A program made the translations under genes and the position numbers. The notes under the pieces were generated by a model that saw only the letters and a list, made by a program, of their open reading frames with translations, searched no databases and was not told the DNA's origin. Of a stretch of 64,000 bases of DNA, positions 31,378 to 39,280 are shown one piece after another. The stretch is from Avibacterium paragallinarum (GTDB lineage Bacteria; Pseudomonadota; Gammaproteobacteria; Enterobacterales; Pasteurellaceae): contig NZ_UGHK01000002.1 in NCBI RefSeq assembly GCF_900450705.1, positions 372,001-436,000 of the forward strand, written 5' to 3'. The first letter of the stretch is position 1. Each line of letters starts with the position of its first letter.

Positions 31378-32174
31378 TGAAAAGCTCAGCTTCCCTCTCA
31401 GAGATCTATGTTCCTCTACATCGGATAATCCCCTTTTCCAATGTAGAGGGACAAGGCAATCGTACCAGCATTTTCTTGCAAGGTTGCAAGCTAAATTGCC
31501 TTTATTGCCATAACCCAGAAACCATTCCAAGAAAAAATAGCGAGGCCAAATTGGTCAGCTTGCAATATTTGTATGAGCAGGTAATGAACTCCGTGCCGTT
31601 TATTCGCGGCATCACCGTTTCTGGCGGCGAACCCACCATTCACCATAAAAAACTAGTGCCATTTTTCACCGCACTTCGCAAACAGGGGCTAACTTGCTAT
31701 CTCGATAGTAGTGGCTTTTTTGATTATGACAGCACACAAGAACTTATTTCTGTAACGGATAAATTTCTCTTTGATCTCAAAGGCGATGGCTTAGGCTTAC
31801 AAACGCTCTGTTTTGAACGCCGAAATCAACAAGGCAAAATGCCAAATCAAATTATTCCAACCAAACAACATATCAAAACAGAAAACCTTACCCGAAATTG
31901 GCAAAACCTCGCCAAATTATTACCGCACTCTAAAATTGAAGAAGTGCGGTTGGTTTTTATCAAAGATTTTTTTGATGCCTACCACTTAGTAGAAAAAGCC
32001 GCACAACTACTACGAGATTATCCCGATGGGTTATTCAAAATTATTCGCGTACATCGCAAAGGGGCAAGAGATGAAGCTGGCTTAACCCCTTTTATTCCTA
32101 CAGTGGAAGAAACTCAGGCACTGGCAGCATTTGCTAAACTATGCGGTATGCAAAAAGTGATTACGATTATCTAA
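31377..32174 (+). CDS. yjjW: YjjW-family radical SAM glycyl-radical enzyme activase
   Basis: A radical SAM protein that would install the glycyl radical on YjjI. Its CxxxCxxC cluster motif is in QGCKLNCLYCHNPET near residue 37, with the SAM-binding GGE in TVSGGEPTIHH. At 265 residues it lacks the extra two-cluster ferredoxin insert of longer activases. Its ATG overlaps the TAA of yjjI (TAATG), so the genes are coupled. The reading frame is intact although its partner is broken, which suggests recent damage to yjjI or an error at the junction. Confidence 0.9.
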   Translation: MKSSASLSEIYVPLHRIIPFSNVEGQGNRTSIFLQGCKLNCLYCHNPETIPRKNSEAKLVSLQYLYEQVMNSVPFIRGITVSGGEPTIHHKKLVPFFTALRKQGLTCYLDSSGFFDYDSTQELISVTDKFLFDLKGDGLGLQTLCFERRNQQGKMPNQIIPTKQHIKTENLTRNWQNLAKLLPHSKIEEVRLVFIKDFFDAYHLVEKAAQLLRDYPDGLFKIIRVHRKGARDEAGLTPFIPTVEETQALAAFAKLCGMQKVITII

Positions 32175-32315
32175 TTTTATGGAGCGATATTAGATTAATA
32201 AATATGTTAGTCTAATACAGTCCATCGACTTGAGCTATAAAATAGCTTCTATTACAATATATAGGTATCACTCATTCATATTTTTAAACGATATCACTTA
32301 CTTAGGAGAATCCAT

Positions 32316-32984
32316 ATGATTAATTCAAAAATTATAGTTATCAGTACAATTAGCCTCGCTCTTCTTTCTGGCTGTGCAGTAGAATCATCTCGAAGCTTAG
32401 ATGTTGCTAAAGTGAATTCCTATAACACACAATATCATGGCATAAGAACGCCTATTTCCGTTGGAGCGTTTGAAAACCGCTCTGACTTTCAAAGAGGTAT
32501 ATTCTCTGATTCTGAAGATCGTTTAGGAAGTCAAGCCCAAACAATTCTTGTTACACACTTACAACAAACAAATCGATTTAATGTATTAAATAGAACCAAT
32601 CTAAGCCAGTTAAAACAAGAAGCAAATATTTCACGTAAAGCCCAAAATCTAAAAGGAGCTAAATATGTTATTACTGGTGATGTAACTGAATTTGGCCGGA
32701 AAGATGTAGGCGATCATCAATTATTTGGCATATTAGGGAGAGGAAAATCACAGGTTGCCTATGCAAAAGTAGCATTAAATGTCGTTGATGTCTCAACATC
32801 TGAGGTCGTTTATTCCGTACAAGGAGCTGGTGAGTACTCTCTCTCTAATAGAGAAATTATTGGATTTGGTGGAACTTCAGGTTATGACTCCACATTAAAT
32901 GGCAAGGTGTTAGATTTAGCTATTCGTGAAGCTGTCAATAATTTGACTCAGTCTATTGATAACGGAGCTTGGAAACCGAATTGA
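32316..32984 (+). CDS. CsgG/HfaB-family lipoprotein
   Basis: A 222-residue outer-membrane-type lipoprotein: signal peptide with lipobox LLSGC near residue 20, then a CsgG-like domain (PISVGAFENRSDF, LNRTNLSQLKQEANIS, GAKYVITGDVTEFG, then VDVSTSEVVYSVQGAGEYSL). CsgG relatives form export pores or surface complexes. It heads a tight three-gene lipoprotein operon with DUF4810 and DUF799 proteins, a set also found in Neisseria (around GNA1162). AGGAG lies 7 bases before the start. Confidence 0.88.
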   Translation: MINSKIIVISTISLALLSGCAVESSRSLDVAKVNSYNTQYHGIRTPISVGAFENRSDFQRGIFSDSEDRLGSQAQTILVTHLQQTNRFNVLNRTNLSQLKQEANISRKAQNLKGAKYVITGDVTEFGRKDVGDHQLFGILGRGKSQVAYAKVALNVVDVSTSEVVYSVQGAGEYSLSNREIIGFGGTSGYDSTLNGKVLDLAIREAVNNLTQSIDNGAWKPN

Positions 32985-33001
32985 TATAAGGGAAGAATAA
33001 A

Positions 33002-33370
33002 ATGATTAAAGATTTGTTTAAACTACCGTTATTGTTGATTTTTTCTATATTCCTATCTGCATGCGGAACTTCTACAAATAATATGTATTATTGGAAAGGG
33101 TATAATAATACAGTATATGATTATCTCAAAAATGACAGCACGTCTATTAGTAATCAAATTGAAACAATGGAAAAGTACTTTAGTGATGCTAAAGATAAAC
33201 AACTAGCTGTTGCTCCGGGGGCTCATGCTCATATGGGATTGTTATTGGTTCAATCTGGTCAGTTAGATGCTGCACGTCAACAATTCTTAGAAGAGAAAAA
33301 ACTCTTCCCAGAATCTTCTTCATATATTAATTTTTTAATGAAAAATAAAGTCAATGGAGAACAAAAATGA
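33002..33370 (+). CDS. DUF4810 domain lipoprotein
   Basis: A 122-residue predicted lipoprotein with lipobox LSACG near residue 22, followed by YYWKGYNNTVYDYLKND and a helical repeat-like segment (HAHMGLLLVQSGQLDAARQQ) resembling a single TPR. Function unknown; it is always linked, as far as I recall, with the CsgG-like and DUF799 lipoproteins. It overlaps the next gene by four bases (ATGA). Confidence 0.88.
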   Translation: MIKDLFKLPLLLIFSIFLSACGTSTNNMYYWKGYNNTVYDYLKNDSTSISNQIETMEKYFSDAKDKQLAVAPGAHAHMGLLLVQSGQLDAARQQFLEEKKLFPESSSYINFLMKNKVNGEQK

Positions 33371-34032
33371 GACTAATAAAGTTTTTATTTCCCTTTTTGA
33401 CTGTATTCGTTTTAGCAGGATGCCAAACTTATACAGAAAAACCTATAGATTATACTGAATTTAAAAAAAGCCGCCCTAGCTCTATTTTGGTTCTTCCACC
33501 ATTGAATGAATCACCAGAAGTGAATGCTAGTTGGGGAATGTTGACAGCAACAACCTATCCATTATCAGAAGCAGGTTATTATGTATTTCCTGTTGCTGTT
33601 GTTAATGAAACATTTAGACAGAACGGATTAACTAATGCTGCCGATATCCATAATCTTAAACTTGATAAATTACGTGCAATCTTTAATAATGATGCCGTTC
33701 TATATATTACAGTGAAAGATTATGGAACCCGATATCAATTAATTCAAAGCATAACTATTGTTCAAGCTGAGGCAAAATTAGTTGATGCTAAAACAGGTAA
33801 AGCATTATGGCAAGGCTCTGTTACGGCTAGTGATTCTGCAGAAAAAAGCAATAATAGTACAATATTAGGAGCATTGATTGGTGCGATTATTAACCAAATT
33901 TCTGGGACATTACTTGATAAAGGATTCGATGTAGCCCAAATAGCGGGAAGTCAATTGCTTTCACCTCAAAGAACAAATGGGATTTTATATGGTCCTCGTT
34001 CGTCTGAATATAAGATAGAAAAAAACAAATAA
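33367..34032 (+). CDS. DUF799 (GNA1162-family) lipoprotein
   Basis: A 221-residue lipoprotein with lipobox VLAGCQ near residue 19. The body begins PSSILVLPPLNESPEVNASW and contains YYVFPVAVVNETF and AKLVDAKTGKALWQGS, typical of the DUF799/GNA1162 family, whose fold is related to TolB/CsgG-like nucleotide-free domains. It is the last gene of the trio; an IS605-type element begins about 20 bases after its stop, so any terminator has been displaced. Confidence 0.88.
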   Translation: MRLIKFLFPFLTVFVLAGCQTYTEKPIDYTEFKKSRPSSILVLPPLNESPEVNASWGMLTATTYPLSEAGYYVFPVAVVNETFRQNGLTNAADIHNLKLDKLRAIFNNDAVLYITVKDYGTRYQLIQSITIVQAEAKLVDAKTGKALWQGSVTASDSAEKSNNSTILGALIGAIINQISGTLLDKGFDVAQIAGSQLLSPQRTNGILYGPRSSEYKIEKNK

Positions 34033-34122
34033 GTTCATAATTTATCAGATTATGTGCCGTAAAACTCCGTCCTTCAGGGCGGAGATATAAGGCACAAACG
34101 GCGTAAGCCGTTTCAAACCTAA

Positions 34123-34539
34123 CTAATCAGGTGTTTGTTGTTGCTCAATGTATTGGCGAATAATGGAAATTGGAGCGCCACCACAACTCCCTGCAAAATA
34201 AGACGGAGACCAAAGCTGATTACCCCAAAGTTTTTTGCGGATGTTCGAGTAGTTTTTCTTCCTAATCATTCGGCTTGATACACCTTTTAAACTGTTTACA
34301 AGTGTAGATACAGCCACTTTCGGTGGATATTCCACAAGTAAATGAACGTGATCGTCTTCGCCATCAAACTCGACTAGTTTTGCTTCAAAATCGTTGCATA
34401 CACTGTCAAAAATAAGCTGTAATTCACTCAACATTTCTTTTGTAAATACATCTCTACGGTATTTAGTGACAAAGACTAAGTAAACATGTATGTTAAAAAC
34501 ACAATGCCTTCCGTGTCGAATATCAGTTTCTTTTTGCAT
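34123..34539 (-). CDS. tnpA: IS200/IS605 transposase TnpA (Y1 HUH)
   Basis: A 138-residue single-strand transposase. The HUH motif is in GEDDHVHLLVEYPP near residue 63 and the catalytic tyrosine in SIIRQYIEQQ near the C-terminus. The N-terminal segment CVFNIHVYLVFVTKYRRDVF and LWSPSYFAGSCGG are typical. It looks intact. Confidence 0.95.
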   Translation of the reverse strand: MQKETDIRHGRHCVFNIHVYLVFVTKYRRDVFTKEMLSELQLIFDSVCNDFEAKLVEFDGEDDHVHLLVEYPPKVAVSTLVNSLKGVSSRMIRKKNYSNIRKKLWGNQLWSPSYFAGSCGGAPISIIRQYIEQQQTPD

Positions 34540-34584
34540 AGACCAAGGGTAAAATGTTGAAAACTTACATTCTAAACCTTGTCA

Positions 34585-35721
34585 ATGCAACTACGCAAAG
34601 CCTTTAAGTTCGAGATAATGCCGAATGGCGAACAAACCCGTAAAATCAAGCAATTTTGCGGTTGTTCTCGTTTTGTGTTCAATCGGGCATTGGCTTGGCA
34701 AAATGAACAATACGAGCAAGATAACAGCTTTAAGTTCAGTTACACTAAAATCGCCAACTTGCTTCCACAATGGAAAAAAGAATTAGTTTGGCTAAAAGAA
34801 TGCCATTCTCAAGTGCTTCAACAGTCTTTAAAAGACCTAGAAAGTGCGTTTAAAAATTTCTTTCAGAAACGTGCCGACTTTCCAAAATTCAAGAAAAAAG
34901 GCGTGAAAGAGAGCTTTCGTTTTCCGCAAGGTTGCAAATTAGAACAGGAAAATGACCGCTTATTTTTGCCAAAAATCGGCTGGATTCGCTATCGCAACAG
35001 CCGAGATATCGTTGGTGAAATCAAAAATGTTACCGTCAGCCAAAAGTGCGGTCGCTTTTTTGTTAGTATTCAAACTGAATTTGAGTATGAAATCCCGACA
35101 CATAAAGGCGGTGAAATCGGTATTGATATGGGCGTTGCACGTTTTGTAACATTGTCAAATGGTGAATATTTTGAACCGGTTAACGCCTTTAAAACTTACA
35201 AAGGAAAATTGGCTAAACTGCAAAAGAGGCTTAAAAATAAAGTAAAATTTAGCCAAAATTGGCAGAAATTAAAGGCGAAAATCGCCAAACTGCATCATAA
35301 AATTGCTAATTGTCGCAAAGACTTCTTGCATCAGACTTCAAGCAAAATCAGCAAAAACCACGCCATGATCTATATTGAAGATTTGCAGGTGTCAAATATG
35401 TCAAAATCAGCCAAAGGTACGGCGGAAACACCAGGCAAAAATGTTGCTGCAAAATCAGGGTTGAACCAAGCGATATTAGATCAATCTTGGTTTGAGTTTC
35501 GCCGTCAGTTGGACTACAAAACGCAATGGCAAGGTGGATTTTTAGTGGCAGTGCCAGTGCAAAATACCAGTCGAACTTGCCCTTGTTGTGGTCATGTAGC
35601 AAAAGAAAATCGCCAAACACAGGCTAATTTTGAGTGTGTAGAATGTGGCTACACAGAAAATGCCGATGTGGTTGGAGCGTTAAATGTATTGGGGCGTGGG
35701 CGAGCTATCGTCCACGCGTAA
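34585..35721 (+). CDS. tnpB: RNA-guided nuclease TnpB
   Basis: The IS605-linked TnpB, an RNA-guided DNA nuclease ancestral to Cas12. Start at ATG 34585 (MQLRKAFKFEIMPNGEQ). RuvC motifs are GIDMGVARF (Asp near 193), MIYIEDLQVSN (Glu near 276) and NADVVGALNVLG (Asp near 364), with a zinc finger CPCCGH...CVECGY near 340-360. All catalytic residues are present at about 378 residues. It cuts sites carrying the target-adjacent motif and helps keep the element in place. The gene contains an uptake signal (near 35045). Confidence 0.95.
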   Translation: MQLRKAFKFEIMPNGEQTRKIKQFCGCSRFVFNRALAWQNEQYEQDNSFKFSYTKIANLLPQWKKELVWLKECHSQVLQQSLKDLESAFKNFFQKRADFPKFKKKGVKESFRFPQGCKLEQENDRLFLPKIGWIRYRNSRDIVGEIKNVTVSQKCGRFFVSIQTEFEYEIPTHKGGEIGIDMGVARFVTLSNGEYFEPVNAFKTYKGKLAKLQKRLKNKVKFSQNWQKLKAKIAKLHHKIANCRKDFLHQTSSKISKNHAMIYIEDLQVSNMSKSAKGTAETPGKNVAAKSGLNQAILDQSWFEFRRQLDYKTQWQGGFLVAVPVQNTSRTCPCCGHVAKENRQTQANFECVECGYTENADVVGALNVLGRGRAIVHA

Positions 35722-35866
35722 TAAAATGTCAGGGCAGGACATGCCCGTAGAGCTTGTGAAGTGAACTTCATTGAGAGGTCAGCAACAAGAACCCACCGAG
35801 AGTAGCCCATTGCTTGCAATGGGCACTAGTAGGAATCCCCGTCCTTTAGGGAGGGGAGGATGTCAA
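35690..35866 (+). ncRNA. Likely omega RNA (reRNA) of TnpB
   Basis: The stretch from the tnpB 3' end to the element's right end is non-coding and structured, with a perfect hairpin GCCCATTG/CAATGGGC (35805-35824) followed by the terminal hairpin (35837-35856). TnpB guide scaffolds come from this place in IS605 elements, and the guide is the flanking DNA just beyond the right end. Boundaries are inferred. Confidence 0.55.
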
Positions 35867-36683
35867 AAATCAATTCCCTGATGTGAACGCAGATAGGGCG
35901 TACACACAAATAAAATCAGCGATTGAGCGTATATCTGAACGTTGGGTAAAGACGGAAGATGAAAGGCACGTTACTAAATTTAGATGGGTGTCGTCTCAAA
36001 CGTATTTCAAGAAAGAGGGGCGATTTAAAATAGCCTTAACTAATGAAATTATGCCTTATTTAACGCAGTTGAAAGGGCAATTTACGCAATATCAGTTAAA
36101 TCATATCTCTGGCTTTTCCAGTGTTCACGCAATTCGCTTGTATGAGTTATTTACGCAGTATAAGCGATTGGGTGATCGCTATATTTCAGTGGAAGATTTG
36201 AAAAAGTGGTTACAGTTGGAAGATAAATATGAACGCTATAACAATCTTAATCAGTGGGTTTTACTTCCTGCTTTGTCTGAGATTAACGAAAAATCAGATC
36301 TCTTTGCTAAGTATGAGCCAATAAAAAAAGGGCGAAAAATTGTTGGCATTGAATTTAGCATTACATACGAAAAAACCGTAAAAAAACGCCCAAAATTCCC
36401 ACATAAAAACAAGTACGGCAAGTTTGTGAAGTTAGATCGTATCGATCCTAAAATGAGTTCAGCTAAATACGGCAATTACGCAAGAGATTGCCTGAAAATC
36501 CTTGAAGATTTCTATTCAAATATTGAAGACGTACCGAATGAAGATTTGCTTTACTACTGGATTTTTTTTGCGGTAAACCAAAGCCACAAATCAAAATTAG
36601 GCAGTAAAAACACCTTCGCTGATGAGCTTAGACAGCGTGGCTATAAGATTGCTGGTTGTGAACTGGTTAAACTTGAAAAGTAA
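35865..36683 (+). pseudogene. Rep_3-type plasmid replication initiator, N-terminus lost at the IS605 end
   Basis: The frame is open from inside the IS605 right end. It reads [20 protein letters not shown], then [40 protein letters not shown] and [14 protein letters not shown], the winged-helix core of RepB/Rep_3 initiators (tandem domains, about 270 residues remaining). The first part of the protein is missing and is not found on the other side of the IS, so a deletion accompanied or followed the insertion. A GTG at 35883 could start a shortened product. It marks this region as derived from a plasmid or similar replicon. Confidence 0.72.
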
Positions 36684-36747
36684 GGTGATCGGGCATACAA
36701 TGGAATTAGGTCGGGGGCAGGTTGCAACCCTACCCCCTTCCTAGCCG

Positions 36748-36864
36748 TTAGGCTAATCTATTTAACAAGTAAACTAGCAAATTAAGCATTGCGAGTGCTT
36801 TTAAGCTAGCCGTAACAGCTAGTAAAACTAGCGTTACTATCAGGAATAATTCTGATACTTTCAC
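36748..36864 (-). CDS. 38-residue single-span membrane protein
   Basis: The reverse strand has a strong ribosome site GGAGGT 7 bases before a GTG start at 36864. The frame of 38 codons reads VKVSELFLIVTLVLLAVTAS then LKALAMLNLLVYLLNRLA and stops at 36748. It is almost wholly hydrophobic after the first residues. No similarity is recognised. Tiny hydrophobic proteins of this kind occur on filamentous phages and small plasmids, and as toxins of type I systems. It lies between the initiator fragment and the integrase copy. Confidence 0.55.
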   Translation of the reverse strand: MKVSELFLIVTLVLLAVTASLKALAMLNLLVYLLNRLA

Positions 36865-36964
36865 ATAAATCACCTCCTTAGCACTACAAGGCTAAGCGGC
36901 TAGGCTCACACTATTAGCGGTAGTGCGAGCCGCCGCCGCCATAGTGCGAGAATGATTTTAGCAT

Positions 36965-36994
36965 AAAACCGCCTAAAAGGGCGGTTTTTGTTTT
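36965..36994 (+). terminator. Rho-independent terminator
   Basis: Nine-bp stem AAAACCGCC/GGCGGTTTT with a 6-base loop, followed by TGTTTT on the forward strand. It could end the initiator transcript. Confidence 0.75.
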
Positions 36995-36999
36995 ATGTA

Positions 37000-37043
37000 A
37001 ACCCTTGTCGAGCGGGCAACTTGTTGCACGTTTGACAAGGGTT
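37000..37043. repeat. Long stem-loop with nested hairpin
   Basis: A perfect 10-bp outer stem AACCCTTGTC/GACAAGGGTT encloses GCAAC-TT-GTTGC. There is no T-run. Position next to replication and integrase remnants suggests an origin, attachment or recombination structure, but nothing shows which. Confidence 0.55.
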
Positions 37044-37087
37044 GAACAACCGAAGCCGTAGGCGTAGGGCGTTAGCTACAAGCTAAG

Positions 37088-37751
37088 TCAGCGACCAATA
37101 CATACTGCCGTAATTTCTTCTCGGTTATGTCCCAGCTCACTGCTTACCTGCAATCTACTCTCCAAATTACGCTGTTTTTCTCCATCAGAGAGTTTTCTAG
37201 AGGTTTTTCCACCGTTCTTAGGGGAAGAGTTTCGTATCGTCTCTGTGCGTATGCGTGGCGCAAACCGTGATTTTTTAACTCCCCCACTTTTGAGGTTTGG
37301 TATTCGTAAGTTCGCATTTGTTGTTCATAATTTTTATGAGTGGGTATCAATGATTTTGTGCCACGTTGCCGGCAAAAAGTGTGTATTTCATCGAGCAAAT
37401 TCCGTTGAGATTGTGATGTAACGGGGATTGTTCGTTCTCTACCACCTTTACACCAACTTCCTTTCAAGCAAATTTTAGTTCCTCGAACAGCAAATTTAGG
37501 CTGAAATTTAATCGCCTCCTCTCGTCTTAGTCCAAATTCTTGTTGAAGTAGAAGAGAGTATCTCACAAAATCATCCGTTAATGCGTCTAAACACTCCATA
37601 GAGAGGTTTTTGTTATCTACGTACTTTCGATTTTCAATGGTATAGCTCGAATTAGAGCGTTCTACGATACGAGGGTTTCCGATCCGTTCAGCAAGCCATC
37701 GTAAATGGCTCATTCTGTTTTTGATTGTACCGGTTGAGAGGTTGGGGTCAG
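37088..37751 (-). pseudogene. Tyrosine integrase, broken duplicate (copy A)
   Basis: This is about 85-90% identical to the intact integrase at 40788-41669, but lacks the first third: similarity ends at 37751 in SDPNLSxG. It has a 15-base in-frame deletion (HTNKA missing near 37613) and a 13-base deletion near 37212 that shifts the frame after RRYETL. At the end, the nucleophile tyrosine of ITAVYLGR is Cys (ITAVCIGR). The stop is at 37088-37090. Clearly inactive. Confidence 0.88.
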
Positions 37752-37870
37752 ATCAAAAACAATTCAAGTAAGAATGCTTGATGAATATGTGACTTGTTTA
37801 TTTTTTGACAAGGAGGGAGAAACTATAGTAATTTGACGTTATGGAGTTAGTTAAAAAATTAAGGATATGT

Positions 37871-38719
37871 ATGAAAAAGAAAACATTACTTTTATTTATA
37901 TTAAATCCAATACTATGTTATTCAAGTGAATATAATTTTATTACCTTAAATGATGAATTTGATAGCTATGGAAAATTTACATTATTGACATCATCCTCAT
38001 TCTATTTAAGAAATAGTCATGAGTTTTTGAGAAGAAATATATTTGACATAGAAAGTTATAATAACTCTTACGGAAGTGAGAAGTATCAAGTTTTATCATT
38101 TGAACAAGGGGTTAGGTATGGTTTAACAAATAAGATTAACATACTTGGAAATATTAGTGGTTCATATAGTAAATACTCATTTTTATCTAGTGAAGAAATA
38201 GGTAAGGAAAAATCATTTAATAAATTAAGGTTTGACACAATAAATATTGGATTATCCACTAAATTAAATGATTCTGAATCAGGCTGGAATAAATCTATAT
38301 ATTTTTCAGTAGACGCCATAAGCAAGAGAGCAAATTTATTCAAAAACTTTTATTTTGACTATATAATAGACAAAACAATAGATCCTATAGTTTTATCTTT
38401 AAAAACAGGTGTAAAATATTTCTCAAAAATAAAAAGCAGTAATCTTGATTTTAAACCATCAAATGAAATAAGTATAAAGCCTAGAGTGGATTTTTTAGTT
38501 AACCAAAAAATATCCTTAAGTTTATCTACAGAGATTCAATTAAGAAGCAGTGAAAAATATAATGGAAAAGTAACAAATGTATCTGGAATAGAAAACTTCT
38601 TATCAATGGGGATTTCGTATAATTTAGATTTGAAAAATCGTTTATATTTTGAAACTTCTTTTAATACGACGGGGAACTCAGGTGCTACAATTTACCTTAA
38701 CCTTGAGAAGGATTTGTGA
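37871..38719 (+). CDS. Predicted outer-membrane beta-barrel protein of the peptide cassette
   Basis: About 282 residues. The start at ATG 37871 (MKKKTLLLFILNPILCYSS) follows AAGGA 5 bases upstream and gives a clean Sec signal. The rest is made of alternating polar/hydrophobic strands with aromatic ends (FTLLTSSSFYLRN, KINILGNISGSYSKYSF, RLYFETSFNTTGNSGATIYL), the pattern of a beta-barrel transporter. No family name is certain. It is the first gene of an AT-rich operon with an exported C39 peptidase and a double-glycine peptide. A role as the release pore is inferred by analogy with FapF of the Fap amyloid system, which also pairs a barrel with a C39 peptidase (FapD). Confidence 0.65.
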   Translation: MKKKTLLLFILNPILCYSSEYNFITLNDEFDSYGKFTLLTSSSFYLRNSHEFLRRNIFDIESYNNSYGSEKYQVLSFEQGVRYGLTNKINILGNISGSYSKYSFLSSEEIGKEKSFNKLRFDTINIGLSTKLNDSESGWNKSIYFSVDAISKRANLFKNFYFDYIIDKTIDPIVLSLKTGVKYFSKIKSSNLDFKPSNEISIKPRVDFLVNQKISLSLSTEIQLRSSEKYNGKVTNVSGIENFLSMGISYNLDLKNRLYFETSFNTTGNSGATIYLNLEKDL

Positions 38720-39278
38720 TATAATACTCCTATTATGTATATCAGATTCTCTTCTAGCCAAAGAAATAAGCTCATACAATGAGCTTAAAAATTTTAATGT
38801 TATTAGGCAAACAAAAACCAATTCATGTGGAGCAGCGGCTCTTGCTACGATGCTTAAATATAAATTCCATCTTAGCGAAATTAATGAAGATGTCATTTTA
38901 TCCAAGATGAAAAATAAAAATGAAGAAGCCTCCTTTTTTGAACTTGCAAAAATTTCAAAAACATTCAACATCAACGCTATTGGAATATCCTTAACATTAA
39001 AGGAGTTATTGAATATAAAGCAACCAGTAATTGCGTATGTAAATAACAATTTGAACAACGATCATTTTGTCATCATTAATGGTATTATTAACAAAGAATT
39101 ATTAATATCAGATCCAGCGATTGGTAATTATTCATTAAGAGCATCAGATTTTGAAAAAATATGGATGTTAAGGGATGGTGAAAAAGGAGATATTTTATAC
39201 TTATATAGTGAAAAAAAAGATTACTTAGAGTTTATTGATAATATTGAAAAAAAACATAGAATCTTCCTAAGGAATTAA
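38703..39278 (+). CDS. Exported C39-family cysteine peptidase (double-glycine leader peptidase type)
   Basis: A C39-fold peptidase without the ABC transporter it is usually fused to. The catalytic Cys is in KTNSCGAAALATML, the His in NNDHFVIINGI, and the Asp in LLISDPAIGNYSL, in the right order and spacing. Upstream of it the frame encodes a hydrophobic signal-like stretch (RRICDIILLLCISDSLLA), so it is probably secreted to the periplasm. The start is unclear: a TTG at 38703 gives a signal of normal size, and the frame is open back to 38649. It overlaps the barrel gene by 17 bases. Such enzymes cut peptides after Gly-Gly, and a peptide with exactly that motif is encoded two genes downstream. 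Confidence 0.8.
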   Translation: MRRICDIILLLCISDSLLAKEISSYNELKNFNVIRQTKTNSCGAAALATMLKYKFHLSEINEDVILSKMKNKNEEASFFELAKISKTFNINAIGISLTLKELLNIKQPVIAYVNNNLNNDHFVIINGIINKELLISDPAIGNYSLRASDFEKIWMLRDGEKGDILYLYSEKKDYLEFIDNIEKKHRIFLRN

Positions 39279-39280
39279 AT

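Larger units (their letters stand above)
34050..35866. mobile_element. IS200/IS605-family insertion sequence with tnpA and tnpB
   Basis: Divergent tnpA (reverse) and tnpB (forward) are framed by subterminal hairpins: CTCCGTCC/GGGCGGAG at 34065-34084 and CCCCGTCC/GGGAGGGG at 35837-35856. These are the DNA structures recognised by the TnpA dimer. The exact ends are not certain; no target duplication is expected in this family. Its right end lies inside the initiator gene that starts at 35865. Confidence 0.85.

Noticed and set aside
34579-34584. TTG start for TnpB two codons upstream
   Set aside because: The ATG at 34585 gives the conserved TnpB N-terminus.
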